32,243 bases of DNA. Source: Zelonia costaricensis. Its lineage: Eukaryota; Euglenozoa; Kinetoplastea; Trypanosomatida; Trypanosomatidae. The notes below the pieces were generated by a model. It did no database searches and was not told the DNA's origin. It was given only the letters and a program-made list of their open reading frames with translations. Numbering within the stretch: the first letter of the stretch is position 1; every line of letters begins with the position of its first letter. The translations under genes and the position numbers were made by a program. Shown here one piece after another: positions 27,150-32,243 of this stretch. The DNA lies in the NCBI GenBank assembly GCA_030849075.1, contig JASAOO010003252.1:1-32243 (forward strand), read 5' to 3'.

Positions 27150-28436
27150 ATGCTGCACCGCTCTCTGCGCCACCTGCGCGGCGGCGTCGCGCGGCTCTCA
27201 CCCGAGTACCTCGTGCGCTCACTCCAGGAGCGCGGCACGAGCGCCTTCTTCGGGATGCCCGACTATTACCTCCGGCCCCTCACCTCCTACCTGGCTGACC
27301 ACACCGCGGCCGGCGAGTACGTGATGGCCACCAACTGCGGCAACGCCATGGCCATGGCCGCGGGCCACTACCTCGCCACACTGCGCACGCCGTGTGTCTT
27401 CATGCAGAACAGCGGCGTCGGCGACGCCGTCAACCCCCTCCTGACCCTTTTCAACCAGGAGGCGTACCGCCTGCCGTGCCTCATGCTCATCAGCTGGCGC
27501 GGCAAGCCGGACACGGCCGACGAGCAGCGCAGGCCGGGGCTCGTGGCGCAGGGCCGTCTGACGGAGCACTGCCTGACGGCCGTCGGCATCCCGTACTCCA
27601 TCCTGGGCGACAGCAACGACATGGAGATGAACTGGGACGTCGCGGTGGACAAGGCGTACTACCACATGTCCACCGACAAGACCCCGTTCGCCGTGCTGCT
27701 GGAGCCGGACGTGTTGGCCGCCTACACGCAGCGCCGCCCCGATGCGGACACGCTGCCCACCGCCCCACTAGACCACGACAGCGTCACCAACCAGGTGTGC
27801 CGGCAGTTCAACGCGACGGACGCGTTTGTGTGCAGCTGCGGCAGCGTGCAGGACTCGCTGCGTCGGGCCCGAGCCGCGGCCGCCGCTACCTCCGCGGCAG
27901 CATCGGCGGAGGCCGGCAGCGGCATCATCGCCCACGACCTGCTGCTTGCTGACGCGCTGGGACACGCCGCTGGGGTGGCGACCGGCATCGCCCTGGCGCG
28001 ACCCTCACAGCAGGTCGTGTGTGTGGAGGGCGACGGCGCTGCCCTCGTGCACCTCAACGCGATGGCGACGAACGGCGGGCTGAACGCCATCAAGGACGCG
28101 AGCACCGGGGCTGGGCTGCTGCGCAACTTGAAGCACGTGGTCGTGAACGATGGGTCCTATTCGATGGAGGGCGGGCAGGCGACGGCCGCCTTCGACGCGT
28201 CGCTCACCGGCGTCGCCAAGGCGTGCGGCTACTGCGCCGTCCGCGAGGAGCCGGTGATTGAGCTGGGCGACCTCGTCGCGGCGCTGGCCGAGCTGCGGGA
28301 GTGCGACGGGCCGGCATTTCTGGAAGTCGTCGTGGGGAAGACGGCGGGGGCAGCGGAGGGGGAGGGCGGCGGGGGACGCGACCTGCAGGCGGAGAAGATG
28401 CGGTTTGCCGAGTTTCTCAACCGAACCAAGCCGTGA
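27150..28436 (+). CDS. phosphonopyruvate decarboxylase-like ThDP enzyme with altered active site
   Basis: A 428-residue member of the thiamine-diphosphate phosphonopyruvate / sulfopyruvate decarboxylase family. In aminoethylphosphonate synthesis that family converts phosphonopyruvate to phosphonoacetaldehyde. Family signatures: FFGMPDYYLRPL (33-44), a segment ending AAGHYLATL, VFMQNSGVGDAVNPL (83-97), SWRGKP (115-120), AQGRLTEHCLTAVGIPY, the cofactor motif E-G-D-G (293-296), N-D-G (333-335) and G-G-Q (341-343). Length is close to the usual 370-400 plus a leader. Several hallmark residues differ: the ThDP-activating Glu of the N-E-x-N-A motif is Cys63 (N62-C63-G64-N65-A66), the D-E-P-Q-H-like segment reads D-E-Q-R-R, and Asn before Gly in the second metal motif is Asp334. 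An insertion of about 10 residues separates the metal motifs. The N terminus (MLHRSLRHLRGGVARLSPE) resembles a mitochondrial presequence. No PEP mutase or aminotransferase lies nearby. The fold is certain; canonical activity is doubtful. Confidence 0.88.
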   Translation: MLHRSLRHLRGGVARLSPEYLVRSLQERGTSAFFGMPDYYLRPLTSYLADHTAAGEYVMATNCGNAMAMAAGHYLATLRTPCVFMQNSGVGDAVNPLLTLFNQEAYRLPCLMLISWRGKPDTADEQRRPGLVAQGRLTEHCLTAVGIPYSILGDSNDMEMNWDVAVDKAYYHMSTDKTPFAVLLEPDVLAAYTQRRPDADTLPTAPLDHDSVTNQVCRQFNATDAFVCSCGSVQDSLRRARAAAAATSAAASAEAGSGIIAHDLLLADALGHAAGVATGIALARPSQQVVCVEGDGAALVHLNAMATNGGLNAIKDASTGAGLLRNLKHVVVNDGSYSMEGGQATAAFDASLTGVAKACGYCAVREEPVIELGDLVAALAELRECDGPAFLEVVVGKTAGAAEGEGGGGRDLQAEKMRFAEFLNRTKP

Positions 28437-29459
28437 GGCGGGCTGCGCTGGCGTATGAGGGCAGCAACACAGACAACAGCACCAAACAGTGGCAAAAAAA
28501 CAACCAAAAAAGAACAGATGAGGAGAGAGCGAGGCGAAGAAGCCACGTTGGACTGGTGAGTCGCGGCGACGGTGGCGCTCATCAACGTCACGTCGCGGGC
28601 AGTGCATGTCGAGGTGACCTCTGCCTTCCCGCCTCCCTTCCTCCGACATGGTGCGCTGCCGTGGAGGTCGGAAGGAAGCGAGAGCACAGGGGTGCGATGG
28701 AGGGTGGCAGACACGCGTTGCCGCTGGGGGCTATGATCTTCAAGACGCACCCACGTCCCACCGCTCCCCGTTGCAGCGTTGCCGCGGCGACGAGGCGCCG
28801 CTGCGCGTTGCTCTGCCAAGTCGATTCTTCTTTCTTCATGTGTTTTCCCTCTCCATTCCCCTTTCTACTCTCACGACGACGCGCCCCTCCGCATCGCTCA
28901 TTTCGACCACAGAGCGAGAGGGAGCGAGCGAGCAAGACTGACGGGGGACGGGGGAGGGAGGGGGGTGCAGGAGGGATCTGCGCATCCGTGTCTCCCGCGT
29001 CGCCCACACACCCTCGCCCTTGCGTTTGTTTGCTTTTCCTTAGCTTCCAGTTCTCCTATGCGGTCCGTTCCCGACGCCGGTGTTGCGGCCCTCACGCCCG
29101 TAAAAGGTGGTGGAGAGGTACGATGTGCACCGTGAGGCGGAGGGGGCGTGAGACGGGGCTGTGGGGGGAGAGGGAAGAGGGGACGGACACACAACAGTGG
29201 GCGCCGTGTGAGATGAGGCATTTGCTGCGCGCCATCTCACCTACACACACACACACACTGACACACTGACACACAGACACAGAGACACACACGCACACGT
29301 ATTCTCACACTTTGAGTCATCATTTCAAAACGCGGACGCACGAAGACGCTTGTTAAGCTACACGAGAGAGAGAGGACGCTGTGAAGAAAGAACGAAGAAG
29401 AAAAAACAGAGGCGCATCGACACACACACACACACACACACGCAGGCGACGGTGGCGCT
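28437..29459. other. convergent strand-switch region
   Basis: It separates the + polycistron from - strand genes transcribed towards it, so it is the expected transcription termination zone. An A-rich CAA island (28485-28515) follows the last + stop. The + strand stays pyrimidine-rich to about 28895, then becomes purine-rich (G/A at 28915-28975 and 29100-29180), the mark of - strand transcription. CA-type repeats at 29244-29300 read as GT in the - direction. No tRNA or 5S rRNA gene was recognised by eye. Confidence 0.7.
29420..29441. repeat. (CA)n microsatellite, reads (GT)n in - gene sense
   Basis: About 11 CA units on +, immediately downstream of the - strand gene's stop codon; in transcript sense it is a GT repeat at the start of the 3' UTR. 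Confidence 0.95.
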
Positions 29460-30041
29460 CTAGCTGTCTTTGCCGCGCTGCATGCGGATCACATAGCGGC
29501 GGTGCTGCATGAGTGCGTCGTTTGGGAGGCGCTGGCGGGGCAGGGCTCGGCGCGGCGGCGGCGGCGGCGGCGCAACTTGAACGCGTGGCACGCCGTCTCG
29601 CACGGAGTTTTCGCTGCTTGGGTCGCCCGAGGAGGACGCGCCCTGCGGTGACGACGAGGCAGGCTGCGACAGCGAGCAGCGCTCTTCGCGGTCGTCGCCC
29701 TTGTGTGCCCGCACCACCCACCGCTTCACGCTCGTGTCCGTCGCCTCGCCCCACTGCACGCCCCACGACTGCGTGCTGAGGACAACCTTGCGAAACGAGC
29801 GGTAGCCCGGGGACAGGTCCAGCGGGTGCGGCGGCGGCGGGGGCCCGGTGGTGTTGAAGGGGTCGTAGTCCTCGCGCCGCGGCAGGCCGCCGTACGGGTC
29901 GTAGACGAACGGTCGCGGCACCACCGCCGCGGGGTCCGCGTCCGGCACGAGCCACACTGGCGGCGCGGCGTCCTGCGGCGTCGGGACGGTGTCGTCGTCT
30001 GGCCTGACGACGACGGGTGGCTGGGGCCGCGTGCGCCGCAT
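29460..30041 (-). CDS. unrecognised 193-residue Pro-rich protein
   Basis: The ATG (complement of 30039-30041) is the first one after a good - strand acceptor, and the stop is a TAG at 29462-29460. The sequence starts basic and Pro-rich, then has an ordered-looking core at about 43-115: RPFVYDPYGGLPRREDYDPF, a Pro run, LSPGYRSFRKVVLSTQSWGV, and a segment with TSVKRWVVRAHKG. A Ser/Gln/Pro linker follows, and the C terminus is basic (from ALMQHRRYVIRM to RGKDS). The aromatic/charged core and the GC-rich codons distinguish it from translated spacer. No family, membrane segment or catalytic motif is recognised. It is the first recognisable gene of a polycistron running leftwards into the strand switch. 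The call depends partly on the matching upstream acceptor. Confidence 0.65.
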   Translation of the reverse strand: MRRTRPQPPVVVRPDDDTVPTPQDAAPPVWLVPDADPAAVVPRPFVYDPYGGLPRREDYDPFNTTGPPPPPHPLDLSPGYRSFRKVVLSTQSWGVQWGEATDTSVKRWVVRAHKGDDREERCSLSQPASSSPQGASSSGDPSSENSVRDGVPRVQVAPPPPPPRRALPRQRLPNDALMQHRRYVIRMQRGKDS

Positions 30042-30131
30042 CGTGGGTCGGATGTGCTGTGAAGAAGTGAGGTGGGATGCAAGGCGAGCGGTGACGTGGG
30101 CGCGCGAATGACCACGCTGCACACACCAGCG

Positions 30132-30186
30132 CTAAAAGGGTCGTCGATCGGAGAGGGGAAGAGAAGGGGAACACGAAAAACGAAAC
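30132..30186 (-). promoter_or_regulatory. predicted - strand trans-splice acceptor for the 30041 gene
   Basis: On the - strand a T/C tract (complement of 30150-30186) is followed by its first AG at 30133-30132, within TTTTAG. No ATG lies between this AG and the start codon at 30041, leaving a leader of about 90 nt. Confidence 0.6.
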
Positions 30187-30484
30187 CACACGCCCACGCC
30201 TGCACCCACAGACGGACACACACACACACACGCACACACAGGCACAGGCACTGCCACGCGAAGGCGACGAGAAGAAGAACAAACCACTTGACGCGGCTTC
30301 AGCAAAAAAGGAGTTTTGGGGAAGTAGGGGAGAAGGGGAAGGCGACGACGCACTACAAGAACGAAAAAAAAAAATCAACGAACGAAACAACAACAGAGAA
30401 GACGCAGCGCACACGAGCGTGAAACTCTCACCGTGTGCGGGCAGAGTGCGAAATCGCAAACAGAAACAAGAAAGAGGCAAAACA

Positions 30485-30510
30485 GGGAGGGAGGGAGGGA
30501 GGGGGGGGGG
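30485..30510 (+). other. (GGGA)n G-quadruplex motif
   Basis: Four GGG tracts separated by single A are followed by ten G on the + strand. For the leftward transcription unit this is the template strand, so it could form a DNA rather than an RNA quadruplex. Confidence 0.65.
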
Positions 30511-30585
30511 AGTCGCACTGAAACACGGCAACCAGCCGCCCGTGGCGTGTCGATTGCGGGGGACGCGGTTGAGGAGTCTCGTCCA

Positions 30586-30611
30586 ACACACACACACACA
30601 CACACACACAC
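30586..30611. repeat. (CA)n microsatellite (GT in - sense)
   Basis: About 13 CA units on the + strand. Confidence 0.95.
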
Positions 30612-31073
30612 GCAGGCAAACACACCCACGCACACACACAAGAAGAGGGGGAGGGGGATGACAAACCAGAAATCTACGGTGTGGGAGTAAAGAGGGAAAG
30701 ACGAGAAGGCAGCGTGGGAATAGCGGAGCAAGTGACGGACGTGTAGACACTCAGCAAAGCAAATACAACGAAGAAGGAATGCAGGGGAAGGTGATGGAGG
30801 AAGAGAGTTTGTGAATGGGGGGGGGAGGCGGCGTGTGATCTGTGACGAAAAGGTCAGAAGGGAAAGTGCTGAGGAGACTAGGGGAGGGGGAGGGTGTGAG
30901 CTCGTGTGGCGCAACCCGGGAGAGTGGCTGTTGCGTGCGTGTGTGGTGCTTCGGGGTGAAGAGTTGGCTTTTTGTGAGGCGACGCGCTTGGTGGGGTGGG
31001 GTGGGGTGAGGGAAGAGGGCTTTTCTCGAAGCGACCGAGCGGGGGGGGGTGGTGGGGTACTGCTGGTGTGGAG

Positions 31074-31074
31074 N
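31074..31074. other. ambiguous base (N)
   Basis: A single undetermined base lies in a G-rich stretch, 24 nt after the end of a nine-G run; it is probably an assembly or base-calling uncertainty. Confidence 0.99.
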
Positions 31075-31879
31075 GGTGACGGGCAGAGACACGGGAAAAG
31101 GAGGGAATGGCTGGACACGTAAAGCGGAAAGACGCGTGGGCAGGGTGTGACGAGGCGGGGCGGGGAGAAGTGCCGGGTACACCGAGGCGCGGGCACTGGA
31201 ATGCGGCGTGTCCAGCGAGAAAAGAGGGGGCTTGGCGGAAAGGAGGGAGAAAGGCAGGACAAGGAAGAAGGCATCCAGAACACACACAAAGAAGCCCGAG
31301 CCACTGGGGGAAGAGAGCACCGCGGGGCCGCGGCACACGCACGGGCGGGGCGGGGGTGGGGTGGGGTGGGGAGCGAAGCTGCTGCCAGCCGCACCTCAGA
31401 GGGGGGCTCTACACAGATACGCATCACCAACCCGCACCCACGAGTGAGGTGCTGGGGCCGCGAGGTGTGCGTGCGCGCGTGCAGCGCGGCGAGAAAGAGG
31501 GGCGGGGCGAGGAAGCACAGACATACATCCAGACGCCGACGCAGACGAAATGAGGCAGCGGGAGCGGGGCTGGGGGGCGAGCGTGCGCGCGTGAGAGGGA
31601 GTGGGGACGGCGGCGGTACCACAACACACGCGCCGCGGCACCGCCCACCCGCTCCTCTAGCCCGCCGTGACACCCTCAGCGCCTCAGCTCACACGGGTGT
31701 GCCGCTCTGCCCGCCCCCATCCCGCACGCTGGCTCTTCGTTTTTCCGTTATTATGTCACCCGCCATCCCCGCTTGTGCTCCTCGCTGCGTTTCGCGTCTG
31801 CTGCGCGGCGCCTGGGGCAACAAGGCGGGGGTTGGGGTCGGGGAGGCAAGAGAAGGGAGGTGAGTCATCAGGGACACAA

Positions 31880-31904
31880 GCACACACACACACACACACA
31901 CACA
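31880..31904. repeat. (CA)n microsatellite (GT in - sense)
   Basis: About 12 CA units on the + strand, roughly 290 nt downstream (in - sense) of the possible stop codon at 32199-32197. Confidence 0.95.
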
Positions 31905-32196
31905 GATGGAGAAGGAGGAGAAAAGAAACACACTAGGCGAAGACAGTAGAAGCAAATCAGAACGAAGGTGCTGAGAGGGGTGCGAGGGGAGCAGGGAGAG
32001 GGGGTGTGGCGGGGGAAAAGGGGGAAAGAGGGACGCGCACTCACGGGGGCGGCGAGGGGGCGGGGGGGGGGGCGGGCAGCCGACGCCACTGCTTTGTGTC
32101 GCATCTCTCGTCACCCCGCGACGCCGCAGCGCCCCCGCACGGCTCCCCCGTCCCCACTCGGGCTTACGCACTGGCACCGCGCTGCTCGCGTCTCGG

Positions 32197-32243
32197 TTAC
32201 TCGTGCGCCTGCTCGGCCGGGGCCTCGGCGCTGATGTGCTTCT
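32197..32243 (-). CDS. possible C-terminal fragment of a - strand gene
   Basis: On the - strand the frame entering from the window edge reads KHISAEAPAEQAHE and then TAA at 32199-32197. The Ala/Glu-rich end with GCC/GAG codons resembles trypanosomatid coding sequence, and a gene is expected here because the following 2.1 kb has the look of a - strand 3' UTR and spacer. Fourteen codons are too few to identify a family or prove coding. Confidence 0.3.
   Translation of the reverse strand, partial: KHISAEAPAEQAHE

Larger units (their letters stand above)
30042..32196. other. 2.15-kb spacer in - strand transcription unit
   Basis: The + strand is purine-rich, so the - strand is pyrimidine-rich as expected for - transcription. 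It holds the acceptor for the 30041 gene, a GGGA-type G-quadruplex motif, CA runs (GT in - sense), several C-run/G-run homopolymers and one N at 31074. Long - strand open frames here (for example 31673 to 30375) are low-complexity Ser/Pro/Leu/Cys strings and are not called. Confidence 0.65.

Noticed and set aside
30375..31673. 432-codon - strand ORF containing the N
   Set aside because: Ser/Pro/Leu/Cys low complexity, reads through CA repeats and the ambiguous base; no domain.
1..32243. CRISPR array, insertion sequence or viral genes
   Set aside because: No spaced direct repeats, transposase, integrase or capsid-like frames were seen; the repeats present are microsatellites.

Overview
This window looks like nuclear DNA from a trypanosomatid of the Leishmania / Crithidia / Leptomonas group. 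The evidence is: intronless, very GC-rich reading frames with strong third-position GC bias; nine consecutive genes on the + strand followed by genes on the - strand, with no operon-like packing; long pyrimidine-rich spacers rich in (CA)n and (GT)n; and, ahead of nearly every start codon, a polypyrimidine tract followed by the AG expected of a spliced-leader acceptor. Species cannot be fixed from the sequence alone. For every complete gene the chosen ATG is the first ATG downstream of a convincing tract+AG, which is the main start-site argument used here.

Layout, + strand polycistron (1-28436): the 3' end of an unrecognised gene (1-404); a 1403-residue unrecognised protein with a predicted N-myristoylation signal (2688-6899); a 4.35-kb gene-free spacer; a small 111-residue protein (11252-11587) followed by a hairpin-dense 3' region; a SANBR/KIAA1841-like BTB protein (12291-14297); a TruD/PUS7-family tRNA pseudouridine synthase (15217-18495); an unrecognised 314-residue protein with a Trp/Gly tail (19288-20232); an iron-sulfur FANCJ/BRIP1-like DNA helicase (21202-24795); a kelch-repeat beta-propeller (25130-26320); and a ThDP-enzyme homologue of phosphonopyruvate decarboxylase (27150-28436).

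The strand then flips. 28437-29459 is a convergent strand-switch region, a likely transcription termination zone, where the pyrimidine-rich strand changes from + to - at about 28.9 kb. On the - strand lie an unrecognised 193-residue protein (30041 to 29460), a 2.1-kb spacer with - strand character and one ambiguous base (31074), and a possible C-terminal gene fragment at the window end (32243 to 32197).

The genes do not form an obvious pathway, which is normal for trypanosomatid polycistrons, whose members are co-transcribed without being functionally related. The most unusual observation is that the phosphonopyruvate-decarboxylase-like protein has Cys where ThDP enzymes carry the cofactor-activating Glu, together with other active-site changes. 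Other observations of interest are the cluster of hairpins at 11779-11940, the SANBR-like BTB/zinc architecture, splice acceptors with no gene behind them in the long spacers, and the Trp/Gly tail of the 314-residue protein.
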